DNA of 5,240 nt from Candidatus Aminicenantota bacterium (GCA_026393955.1 JAPKZE010000203.1:1-5240); one strand, 5' to 3'. Shown: positions 1 through 5,036, counted from the first letter of the stretch. The notes: generated from the sequence alone by a model not told the origin. Numbers and translations are program-made.

Positions 1-62
1 TAAGACGGAGTTCCGAGCAGCGAGAGAAGGACAACGATGATGAAGAGAAACGATTTGATCAC
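1..62 (-). CDS. N-terminus of an exported or membrane-anchored protein, cut by window edge
   Basis: Only the first 20 codons are in the window. They read MIKSFLFIIVVLLSLLGTPS: a lysine near the start, an uninterrupted hydrophobic stretch of about 12 residues, then small and polar residues. This is what a signal peptide or N-terminal membrane anchor looks like. The start is GTG at 62-60. It is the only usable start, because the same frame upstream runs without ATG, GTG or TTG back to the exbD stop codon (92-90). A purine-rich GGGGCGG stretch lies just upstream. The gap to exbD is 27 bp, so the two are probably co-transcribed. Partners of ExbD commonly found nearby are TonB/TolA-like proteins, ExbB/TolQ, TolB or other periplasmic proteins, but nothing in 20 residues separates these. 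No function is assigned. Confidence 0.6.
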   Translation of the reverse strand, partial: MIKSFLFIIVVLLSLLGTPS

Positions 63-89
63 GGCCGCCCCGCGCGAACCCGCCGGGGT

Positions 90-479
90 CTAGTTCTCGA
101 TGTATTCCGGGATCAGGGCCAGCGTCTCGACGCCGGCGCCGCGGGCGATGTCGATGATCTCCATGACCTTGGCGAAGGGCAGCTTGGCCAGGGCGCGGAT
201 GAAGATGGTCTTGTCCTGCCGGGTGCTGTAGAGCCGGCGGAGCTCTTCGAGCAGGCCGCGGAGCTCGTACTTGATGCCGTTGATCTCGACGGCGTTTTCA
301 GCCTGGAGAGTCAGAACGATGAGCCCGGTGGGCTGGCCGCCGCCGCTCGAGGAGTCGGACGTTTCGGGCAGCTTGACATCTATGCCTTTCTGAACGAGGG
401 GCGTGATGACCATGAAGATGATGAGAAGAACGAGAAGCACGTCGCAGAGCGGAACGACGTTTGGCTCGGCTTTTGACAT
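90..479 (-). CDS. exbD: ExbD/TolR family biopolymer transport protein
   Basis: ExbD/TolR proteins are small inner-membrane subunits that, with ExbB/TolQ, use the proton motive force to drive TonB- or TolA-type transport and envelope work. The 129-residue product has the family layout. There is a short cytoplasmic N-terminus, then one membrane helix at about residues 9-28 that begins NVVPLCDVLLVLL. Asp13 sits early in the helix, where the essential proton-relay Asp of ExbD lies. Next comes the post-helix PLVQKGIDVKLPE signature, a Ser/Gly-rich linker (residues 43-50) and a periplasmic alpha/beta domain (about 52-126). The start is ATG at 479-477, with AAGGAGG five bases upstream (485-491). The stop is TAG. 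It has its own strong promoter (512-540), so it appears to lead its transcription unit. No exbB is visible upstream, where a partner gene often lies. The exact subtype (ExbD or TolR) cannot be decided from this window. Confidence 0.92.
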   Translation of the reverse strand: MSKAEPNVVPLCDVLLVLLIIFMVITPLVQKGIDVKLPETSDSSSGGGQPTGLIVLTLQAENAVEINGIKYELRGLLEELRRLYSTRQDKTIFIRALAKLPFAKVMEIIDIARGAGVETLALIPEYIEN

Positions 480-511
480 GATGGCCTCCTTGGCACAACT
501 CTAAGGAATTT

Positions 512-540
512 ATTCTAGGACAACTCCCGGGTCTTGTCAA
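512..540 (-). promoter_or_regulatory. Sigma70-type promoter for exbD
   Basis: Read on the minus strand, a perfect -35 box TTGACA (540-535) is followed by a 17-bp spacer and the -10 box TAGAAT (517-512, five of six consensus bases). The predicted transcript start near 505 gives a leader of about 25 bases containing the AAGGAGG ribosome site of exbD. The -35 box lies only about 18 bp past the stop codon of the ACT gene. No terminator is visible between them, so read-through from the ACT gene could also reach exbD. Confidence 0.85.
519..538. promoter_or_regulatory. Candidate operator: imperfect 20-bp dyad in the exbD promoter spacer
   Basis: The plus-strand stretch has the form GACAA-ct-CCCGGG-tc-TTGTC. 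The five-base ends and the central six bases are self-complementary about the axis between 528 and 529; only the two-base steps between them do not pair. It fills the spacer and overlaps the -35 box. A dimeric repressor bound here would block RNA polymerase. The regulator is not identifiable from the sequence. Confidence 0.4.
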
Positions 541-557
541 CGGAATTCACGGCCGCC

Positions 558-953
558 TTATTTCAGGGTGTCGACGGCCCGGCGGTTGTTGCTCGTGTGG
601 AAGACGAGCAGGGTCTTGCCCTCGCCGGCCGAGGAGCCGTAGGAGTAGCGGATGTCGATGACGGCGTTGCCGAGCAGGGCCCCGATCTCGGCCCCGGCGC
701 CGATCCGGTCCGTGACTAGAACGGTGACGACCTTCTTGGCCTTGACCTTATAGCCCAGAGTCCTCAGGGCCGTTTCGGCTTTCTTGGAGTCCGAAGTGAC
801 GAGATGGAAGTGCCCCTGACCTTCCTCGGAATAGACATAGAGGGCCTTGACGTTGACACCGGCGTTGGCCAGGGTCCCCAGGACGCGGCCGAAGATTCCG
901 GGCTCGTCCGGTGTCGTGACGGTCAGTTCGGTATCTTCGCTCAGATGTGTCAC
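558..953 (-). CDS. Stand-alone tandem ACT-domain protein
   Basis: ACT domains are small ligand-binding modules, usually for amino acids, that regulate metabolic enzymes. This 131-residue protein consists of two and has no catalytic domain. The first (about residues 8-70) has the hallmark DEPGIFGRVLGTLANAGVNV turn-helix followed by a strand and an AETALRTLGY helix. The second (about 75-131) reads TVLVTDRIGAGAEIGALLG, then an IDIRYSYGSSAGEGK strand pair and a final RRAVDTL helix. The N-terminal domain keeps the Asp-Glu-Pro-Gly ligand loop, while the second has a diverged loop (DRIGAG). The start is GTG at 953-951 with AGGAG seven bases upstream (961-965). The stop is TAA. It is probably a cytosolic sensor or a regulatory partner supplied in trans. 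The ligand and partner are unknown. It diverges from the glutamine amidotransferase gene, which may hint at a shared amino-acid theme but does not prove one. Confidence 0.85.
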   Translation of the reverse strand: MTHLSEDTELTVTTPDEPGIFGRVLGTLANAGVNVKALYVYSEEGQGHFHLVTSDSKKAETALRTLGYKVKAKKVVTVLVTDRIGAGAEIGALLGNAVIDIRYSYGSSAGEGKTLLVFHTSNNRRAVDTLK

Positions 954-976
954 GTTCGTTCTCCTGACGGACCGGC

Positions 977-1006
977 ATTATACCAGAATCGGGCCCGGCG
1001 CAACAA
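977..1006 (-). promoter_or_regulatory. Promoter for the ACT-domain gene, with extended -10
   Basis: On the minus strand a perfect -10 box TATAAT (982-977) is preceded by TGG, making an extended -10 (TGn). Upstream lies TTGTTG (1006-1001) at 18 bp as a -35 candidate. The predicted start near 970 leaves a leader of about 17 bases, just long enough for the AGGAG ribosome site. Confidence 0.72.
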
Positions 1007-1013
1007 ATCGGGC

Positions 1014-1041
1014 TTGTGTTTTTCAGGCCGGTCCCTATAAT
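1014..1041 (+). promoter_or_regulatory. Promoter for the glutamine amidotransferase gene
   Basis: TTGTGT (1014-1019) and a perfect TATAAT (1036-1041) are separated by 16 bp. The predicted transcript start near 1048 gives a leader of about 22 bases before the ATG at 1070. The -35 box lies 7 bp from that of the leftward promoter, so the two promoters are back to back. Confidence 0.7.
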
Positions 1042-1057
1042 CCATTCCAGAGGGACC
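1030..1057. promoter_or_regulatory. Inverted repeat GGTCCCT-14-AGGGACC across the -10 and transcript start
   Basis: Two perfect 7-bp arms, GGTCCCT (1030-1036) and AGGGACC (1051-1057), are separated by 14 bp. The matching half-site starts are 21 bp apart, about two helical turns. The left arm runs into the -10 box of the rightward promoter and the right arm lies just past the predicted start. This geometry suits a repressor operator. A short RNA hairpin is less likely, because only the right arm would be transcribed. Confidence 0.45.
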
Positions 1058-1058
1058 C

Positions 1059-1063
1059 AGGAG
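1059..1063 (+). promoter_or_regulatory. Ribosome binding site fixing the amidotransferase start
   Basis: AGGAG lies six bases before ATG 1070. The frame is open upstream to an alternative GTG at 1016, but that codon falls inside the predicted -35 box and upstream of the predicted transcript start, so the start at 1070 is preferred. Confidence 0.75.
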
Positions 1064-1069
1064 CGGACC

Positions 1070-1762
1070 ATGACGGCCACGAAGCGGATCGCGGGGGCCA
1101 TCGTCGACAACTCCGTCATCCCGGAGATCTACCGGCCCGTCGAACACTGGAGCCGGCACCTCGACGTGCCCTGGCAGGCGTTCACGGCCCGGGAGGGGAG
1201 CCTGCCCGATCCCGCCGCGTTCAGCCACATCATCCTGACCGGTTCCGAAGCCTCCATCCTCGAGCGCGAGCCCTGGGTCGACGCCGAGGCGGCCATGGTC
1301 CGGGAGGCGGTCGCGGCCGGGCCCGCGGTCCTGGGCAGCTGCTGGGGACACCAGCTCATCGCCTTCGCCCTGGCCGGAGACGGCCACGTCCGCCGGGCCG
1401 CGCGGCCCGAGATCGGATGGATCCCGATCCGTTTGGAGAGGTCGAGCGCTCTCCTCGGTCCGGCGGGCACGTCGGCCTTCACCTTCTCCAGCCATTATGA
1501 CGAGGTTTTCGACCTGCCGGCCGGGTTCGGGGTCCTGGCTTCGAGCGAAGGTTGCGCCGTCCAGGCCTTCAGGGTGGGGGACAAGCCTGTCTGGGGCCTG
1601 CAGTGCCACCCGGAGATCGATGTTCCGACCGGGCAGCAGTTCATCCGCGACCTCATCGGCCGCGGTTTCAAGGGCCGGGAGGCCCTCCTCGAGGCCCAGG
1701 CGCAGCCCCCCCGGGACTCCGGGCTGATCCGCGGTATCGTCCGGGCCTTCCTGGACGCCTGA
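1070..1762 (+). CDS. Class I glutamine amidotransferase domain protein (GMP synthase-like)
   Basis: The 230-residue product is a single class I glutamine amidotransferase (GATase1) domain of the kind that releases ammonia from glutamine through a Cys-His-Glu triad. The nucleophile Cys91 sits in the elbow GSCWGHQL. His180 and Glu182 lie in the late motif WGLQCHPEID. The early ILTGSEASI segment (about residues 55-63) matches the family's oxyanion-loop region. No synthetase domain is fused and no partner subunit gene is adjacent, so it belongs with the free-standing GMP-synthase-like amidotransferases, whose acceptors are mostly unknown. Some relatives act as gamma-glutamyl hydrolases instead. 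The last 30 residues or so (after GREALLEAQ) form a short helical tail. It is cytosolic, with no signal peptide. It is transcribed divergently from the ACT gene and followed by a 106-bp gap holding the next gene's promoter. The family is clear; the substrate is unknown. Confidence 0.88.
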   Translation: MTATKRIAGAIVDNSVIPEIYRPVEHWSRHLDVPWQAFTAREGSLPDPAAFSHIILTGSEASILEREPWVDAEAAMVREAVAAGPAVLGSCWGHQLIAFALAGDGHVRRAARPEIGWIPIRLERSSALLGPAGTSAFTFSSHYDEVFDLPAGFGVLASSEGCAVQAFRVGDKPVWGLQCHPEIDVPTGQQFIRDLIGRGFKGREALLEAQAQPPRDSGLIRGIVRAFLDA

Positions 1763-1792
1763 CCCTCTGCCGGGGGAACCCGTTGATTTGGC

Positions 1793-1821
1793 TTGACAAA
1801 TAGGCCCGTTTTTATTATAAA
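1793..1821 (+). promoter_or_regulatory. Strong sigma70-type promoter for the PKD/barrel gene
   Basis: A perfect TTGACA (1793-1798), a 17-bp spacer and TATAAA (1816-1821, five of six consensus bases) lie in a markedly AT-rich patch of an otherwise GC-rich window. The predicted start near 1828 gives a leader of about 40 bases, U-rich in its middle and ending in a strong ribosome site. Confidence 0.85.
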
Positions 1822-1856
1822 TTTGCCTTGGAGTTGTGTTTTTCTGTAAATTTCAG

Positions 1857-1862
1857 AGGAGG
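1857..1862 (+). promoter_or_regulatory. Ribosome binding site AGGAGG of the PKD/barrel gene
   Basis: A full AGGAGG lies six bases before ATG 1869. It decides between this start and an in-frame GTG 33 bases earlier (1836). The later start also places the signal peptide exactly at the N-terminus. Confidence 0.85.
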
Positions 1863-1868
1863 ATTCTT

Positions 1869-3380
1869 ATGAAGTTGCGCAAGTCTGTTATTCTCTTCGT
1901 CGCGATGGCGCTCGTCGTCTTCACGGCGATGTCCTTTGCCCAGACCACAAAGCTCAAACGGATCGGGCTTTATACCTTCGGTACGATCAAGGGCCAGGAG
2001 CCCACTCCGGCGACCATGAAGGGGCTTTTCGAAGCCCACGCTGCCGATGTCAAGACCGGCTTCGAGCTGGCCGGCAACGCCGAGCTCTATGAGCCGTTCA
2101 TGGAGCAGATGAAGACCGCCGAGTGGACGGATACGACCCTGCCGGTCGGCACCACGCTGCCCTGGATGCTGTTCAAGTCGCACAACCAGGTCAAGGTCGC
2201 CCGGAACATCGAGTGGGCCGGCAAGGAGGCCCTGCCGGTGTTCATCGTGCCCGTCAAGAAGGACTGGAAGCAGTACGAGATCATCATCCCCAAGGGCTGC
2301 GGCAACATCGCCCTCGGGACCAAGGTCGTCGACCTCATCCGGCCGGCCATCTGCAACCTCGTCGTCACCCCGGCCCGGGCCAACATCAACGACCCGATCA
2401 CCATCGATATGAGCGGCTCCCTCGAGGCCCGGTTGATGACCGTCGAGATCACCGACGCCCAGGGCCAGAAGCTGTCCACCCAGGAGCTGGGCCCGCAGTC
2501 CCCCAAGTGGCAGACCAAGTTCGACAAGCCCGGCGAATACATCATCAAGGGCCTGGCCATCGGCATGGACAACAAGCCCTCGGTCGGCGCCTGCAGCGCC
2601 AAGGTGACCATCAACTTCCCGCCCATCTGCAAGCTCTGGACGTCCTGCATGCCCTGCGAGGACTACGTCGGGCGGCCGATCACGTTCGACGCCTCCGGAT
2701 CGAGCGACCCGGACGGCGAGATCGCCAAGGTCGTCTTCGAGCTCCTCGACGCGAGCGGGAACGTCATCGACACGTGCGTGACGACGCGGAAGCCCTGGAC
2801 CTGGGAGAAGGTCTTCACCAAGCCCGGGACCTACACCATCAACACGACCGTTTTCGACAACGACGGCGCCCAGTCGCCGGCCTCCGACCCGTGCCGCCTG
2901 ACCTTCGAGGTCACCCAGAAGAAGCTCTTCTGGACGGTCGCGGGCGGGCTGGCCCTCCACGCCGGCGCCGAGAGCGTGGGCGGCGTCCCGTCCCTCACCG
3001 ATACCACCCAGCAGCTGGCCGGGTTCCTGCGGGTCGGGCTGTTCACCTGGATCACGCCCGACAAGTGGAGCTTCACCCTGAGCGGCGGCGGCAGCATCCC
3101 GTTCTCGGGCTCGCCCTGGAAGATCGTCTTCACCGGCGACGCGCTGATCAACGGGCACTTCGGGGGCTTCTTCGTCGGCACGGGCGTCGGCGTGTCCTCG
3201 GCCAGCCAGGCCACGGACGACAACCACAAGTTGGGCCTCGACCTGCCCGTCCAGGCGGGTTTCCAGATCTTCGACAAGTGGACGAGCAAGGGCCAGATGT
3301 TCCTGGAGTTCCGCGCCCCGATCGGCCGGTCGTTCGATCACAACTGGAAGTCCGGGCTCGGCGTCAGGTTCCTGTTCTAA
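1869..3380 (+). CDS. Exported protein with PKD-like modules and an outer-membrane-barrel-like C-terminus
   Basis: I do not recognise this 503-residue protein as a named family, but its build is readable. Residues 1-24 are a classic signal peptide (K/R-rich start, hydrophobic core, MSFA then Gln), giving probable cleavage after Ala24. Residues 25-155 form an uncharacterised region. Two PKD-like immunoglobulin-fold modules follow. The first, at about 160-250, is diverged (ITIDMSGSLEA, then FDKPGEYIIKGLA). The second, at about 252-348, is canonical (ITFDASGSSDPDGEI, then FTKPGTYTINTTVFDNDG). Residues 352-503 have alternating aromatic and small residues with Gly-rich turns (LSGGGSIPFSG, FGGFFVGTGVGVSSAS) and end GVRFLF. 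The terminal Phe resembles the beta-signal of outer-membrane barrels. Eight cysteines (144, 162, 242, 254, 260, 263, 303, 342) all lie in the predicted periplasmic or extracellular part, suggesting disulfides. With its own promoter and terminator it looks monocistronic and well expressed. It may be an outer-membrane or surface protein; its function is unknown. Confidence 0.82.
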   Translation: MKLRKSVILFVAMALVVFTAMSFAQTTKLKRIGLYTFGTIKGQEPTPATMKGLFEAHAADVKTGFELAGNAELYEPFMEQMKTAEWTDTTLPVGTTLPWMLFKSHNQVKVARNIEWAGKEALPVFIVPVKKDWKQYEIIIPKGCGNIALGTKVVDLIRPAICNLVVTPARANINDPITIDMSGSLEARLMTVEITDAQGQKLSTQELGPQSPKWQTKFDKPGEYIIKGLAIGMDNKPSVGACSAKVTINFPPICKLWTSCMPCEDYVGRPITFDASGSSDPDGEIAKVVFELLDASGNVIDTCVTTRKPWTWEKVFTKPGTYTINTTVFDNDGAQSPASDPCRLTFEVTQKKLFWTVAGGLALHAGAESVGGVPSLTDTTQQLAGFLRVGLFTWITPDKWSFTLSGGGSIPFSGSPWKIVFTGDALINGHFGGFFVGTGVGVSSASQATDDNHKLGLDLPVQAGFQIFDKWTSKGQMFLEFRAPIGRSFDHNWKSGLGVRFLF

Positions 3381-3405
3381 GGCGCACCGGACAACACGCC
3401 TTCAC

Positions 3406-3439
3406 AAGGGCCGGGGAGCCAAGCTCTCCGGCCCTTTTT
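3406..3439 (+). terminator. Intrinsic terminator of the PKD/barrel gene
   Basis: The 14-base arms AAGGGCCGGGGAGC (3406-3419) and GCTCTCCGGCCCTT (3423-3436) pair fully except for one G-U wobble, around a three-base loop. The stem runs into TTTTT, then C and TTT. It lies 25 bases past the stop codon. On the minus strand no T-run follows the hairpin, so it should act mainly rightward. Confidence 0.92.
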
Positions 3440-3578
3440 CTTTCCCTAACAGGATATCTCCGATCAGCCACCAAGGATGTTGCCTGTCCCTTTAACAGAG
3501 AATCGTTACGGGCGTGAGTCATGAGCGCGCAGGGGTGATGCCGCGAGGAGCGGCGGGGAGAGGAGTTTATGGGGAGGG
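3440..3578. other. Convergent intergenic gap, no gene seen
   Basis: This 139-bp gap separates the rightward PKD/barrel unit from the leftward DUF507 unit. No open frame with a plausible start and ribosome site is present. The only structure noted is a five-base GC hairpin, GCCGC-GAGGA-GCGGC (3540-3554). It lacks a following T-run on either strand, so it is at best a weak terminator for the leftward operon. Confidence 0.5.
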
Positions 3579-3869
3579 CTAGCCGGAGAGCTTGCCCAGC
3601 TTGGCCAGCTCGTCGTTGTAGTACTTGCGGTAGAGGATCTCCCACTCCCGGGAGCCTTCCTCGATGGCCTTTTTCTGGGACTGGATCTTGTCGATGGCCT
3701 TCTTGTCGATGGCCTCGTAGAGCCGCATTTCCTCTTCGATGGACCTGACGATGACCAGCCGGAGCTCGTTCGGGTCGTCCAGGAAATCGACCTGATCGTC
3801 CTTTTCGAGCACGTTGAGGATCTGGCGCGAGAGGTAGTTGATCTTCTCGCGGGACAGGCGGTTGCTCAC
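3579..3869 (-). CDS. DUF507-type small helical protein, second of a tandem pair
   Basis: The 96-residue product is charged and predominantly helical, and aligns along its length with the 92-residue protein encoded just upstream. Shared features are the opening RLS/RLN, L..xIL..L.K near residues 13-24, an acidic stretch with a conserved Asp near 31-32, the ..EEEM/..DEFM segment, ..ID/..LD, and a Lys-rich C-terminal helix. I recognise both as the DUF507 type, whose function is unknown. There is no signal peptide or membrane segment, so it is cytosolic. The start is GTG at 3869-3867, overlapping the upstream gene's TGA in a GTGA arrangement. This suggests translational coupling and matched amounts, perhaps as partners in a heteromer (inference). 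The upstream AAGGGG is spaced rather far from the start. The stop is TAG. Confidence 0.78.
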   Translation of the reverse strand: MSNRLSREKINYLSRQILNVLEKDDQVDFLDDPNELRLVIVRSIEEEMRLYEAIDKKAIDKIQSQKKAIEEGSREWEILYRKYYNDELAKLGKLSG

Positions 3870-4144
3870 AGGACGATCCCCTTTTCCCGGGCCAGCTTCT
3901 TCTTGACCTCTTTGAACATCGCCTGGTACTCGATGTTCTCCTTGCGGATCTTCTCCATGTGCTTGCTGAGCAGCTCCCGGACCTCCTGATCGAGGCGGTC
4001 CTCTTTCATGAACTCGTCCATGAGAATGCCCGTCACTTCGTCGAGCAGCCGGCCCTTGTCTTCGACGATGAGCTTGCCTTCCTTGGCCAGGTTGCGCAGG
4101 ATCACCGAGGCCAGATGCTCGAGCTGGTTCTTATTGAGCCGCAT
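3866..4144 (-). CDS. DUF507-type small helical protein, first of a tandem pair
   Basis: The 92-residue product begins MRLNKNQLEHLASVILRNL and is highly charged. It consists of probable helices at about residues 5-20, 30-47 and 50-85. The last is Lys/Glu-rich and may form a coiled coil. It has no membrane segment. It shares the pattern of the following gene's product (RL....L..L...IL..L.K, a central Asp and a C-terminal basic helix), so the two look like products of an old duplication. DUF507 proteins have no established role. It follows truB by 52 bp on the same strand, after nrnA and truB genes that work on RNA. A link to RNA or ribosome biology is therefore only a guess by association. The start is ATG at 4144-4142 with GGGG close upstream and no good Shine-Dalgarno at ideal spacing. 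A promoter may lie immediately upstream. Confidence 0.78.
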   Translation of the reverse strand: MRLNKNQLEHLASVILRNLAKEGKLIVEDKGRLLDEVTGILMDEFMKEDRLDQEVRELLSKHMEKIRKENIEYQAMFKEVKKKLAREKGIVL

Positions 4145-4153
4145 AACCCCGAT

Positions 4154-4182
4154 ACTCTACCTTACCGCGGGCTAAAATTCAA
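4154..4182 (-). promoter_or_regulatory. Possible promoter for the DUF507 pair
   Basis: On the minus strand TTGAAT (4182-4177) and TAGAGT (4159-4154) are separated by exactly 17 bp, each matching four of six consensus bases. The predicted start, about seven bases on, falls within a few bases of the ATG at 4144, so the transcript would be nearly leaderless. That fits the poor ribosome site. The pair could equally be read through from truB. Confidence 0.4.
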
Positions 4183-4196
4183 GGGCCAAAAAAGGT

Positions 4197-5025
4197 TCAG
4201 GCGATGACGAGGAAGGGATGGAGGCCGGTCCCGTCGGGGGTCGGGCGGGCCAGGGCCAGGAGAGCCCCGCCCTCCGAGAGGAGCCGGGCCAGACCCGGGT
4301 CCGCCCCCGTTCCGGCGGGGGCCGGGAAGGGCGTGGCCAACTGGGCGGGCCCGAGCGGGCGTCCGTTCCTGACGTAGGCTTCCGCCTCCGGCCGGACGAC
4401 GACCGCCGGGACTTGGGGGAGAAGGCTCTCCAGGGGTCGGAGGAAACGGACTGCGTCGCCGTCCGTGACAAGGGGGTTGGCCGCGGCCGCCTCCTCCAGG
4501 CGGGCGAGGGCTACGGCTTCGGCCAGCTTGTACGGGCCGACCGAGGTCCGGCGGAGGGCCGCCAAATGGGCGCCGCAGCCGAGGGCCTGACCCAGGTCAT
4601 GGGCCAGGGACCGGATATAGGTCCCGGCCGAACAGGCTGCCGTGAACGCGAGGAGGGGGGGGTGATATTCGCCGGGGGAGAACCTGGGGACGGAGATCGC
4701 GACCGGCGCGAGGGTGAACTCCTCGTCGGCCCGGGCCAGCTGGTAGACCGGGTTCCCGGCCAGAGTCTTCGCGGAATAACGGGGAGGTGTCGGTCGCGTA
4801 GCCCAGCCGGATCAGGCCCTCGTAGACCTTGTTCTCTTTGGAGAGGAAGGGAAAGAAGCGCGTAGCCTGGCCGACGGCCACGAGAAGGACGCCCGTCGCG
4901 TCCGGGTCCAGGGTCCCCCCGTGGCCGACGCGGCGCGTTCCGAGGAGCTTGCGCACCCGCTGGACGACGTCGTGGGAGGTGAGGCCGCCGGGCTTGTCGA
5001 TGACGAGCAGGCCGTCGGTCGCCAC
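4197..5025 (-). pseudogene. truB: tRNA pseudouridine-55 synthase, split by an out-of-frame internal deletion
   Basis: TruB makes pseudouridine 55 in the T-loop of tRNAs. Codons 1-80 (5025-4786) are excellent TruB: DGLLVIDKPGGLTSHDVV, the catalytic motif GHGGTLDPDATGVL with Asp40, GQATRF, KVYEG with Tyr68 and LGYATDT. From 4787 the homology continues in another frame for 196 codons to the TGA at 4199-4197: PPRYSAKTLAGNPVYQLAR, SAGTYIRSLAHDLG with the family's Arg, GCGAHLAALRRTSVG, and a C-terminal PUA-like region with VRNGRPL. The 30-35 residues the family normally has between TDT and PPxYSA are absent. The first frame instead reads 62 unrelated residues to a stop at 4599-4597. The two parts total 276 codons against a usual 290-310. 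The start is GTG, 11 bases after the nrnA stop, with only a weak GGGCGA ribosome site. No start codon lies near the second half's beginning; the first is TTG at 4565. The cause is either a real lesion or a sequencing or assembly error. Confidence 0.85.
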
Positions 5026-5036
5026 CGCTTCGCCCG

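Noticed and set aside
950..1609. Long minus-strand open frame antisense to the amidotransferase gene
   Set aside because: The sense strand encodes an intact Cys-His-Glu amidotransferase with its own promoter and ribosome site. The antisense product has no family-like pattern.
1771..1782. Small hairpin CGGG-GGAA-CCCG followed by TTGATTT after the amidotransferase gene, as a terminator
   Set aside because: The stem is only four base pairs and the T-run is interrupted. It is too weak to call.
1797..1825. Inverted CAAAT/ATTTG arms around the PKD/barrel promoter
   Set aside because: Five-base AT-rich arms in an AT-rich promoter are expected by chance.
1815..3341. A 508-codon open frame on the minus strand, antisense to the PKD/barrel gene
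   Set aside because: It is a by-product of high third-position GC in the sense gene. Its translation is low-complexity (runs of D, G, L, A and R), it has no ribosome site, and the sense frame has a signal peptide, PKD motifs, a promoter and a terminator.
2123..3517. A 464-codon plus-strand frame overlapping the PKD/barrel gene
   Set aside because: Its translation is dominated by R, P, G and H, typical of a shifted GC-rich frame, and it runs through the terminator hairpin. It has no recognisable motif.
4172..4471. A 99-codon minus-strand frame over the 3' end of truB
   Set aside because: The translation is S/P/R-rich and lies out of frame with the clear TruB C-terminal homology in the neighbouring frame.
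4597..4785. Programmed frameshifting in truB instead of a deletion
   Set aside because: A single-base slip would join the frames but would not supply the missing 30-35 residue linker, and no slippery heptamer is seen at the junction.
4218..4865. A 215-codon plus-strand frame opposite truB
   Set aside because: It is Gly/Arg-rich with no motif, and the opposite strand carries unmistakable TruB homology through this stretch.
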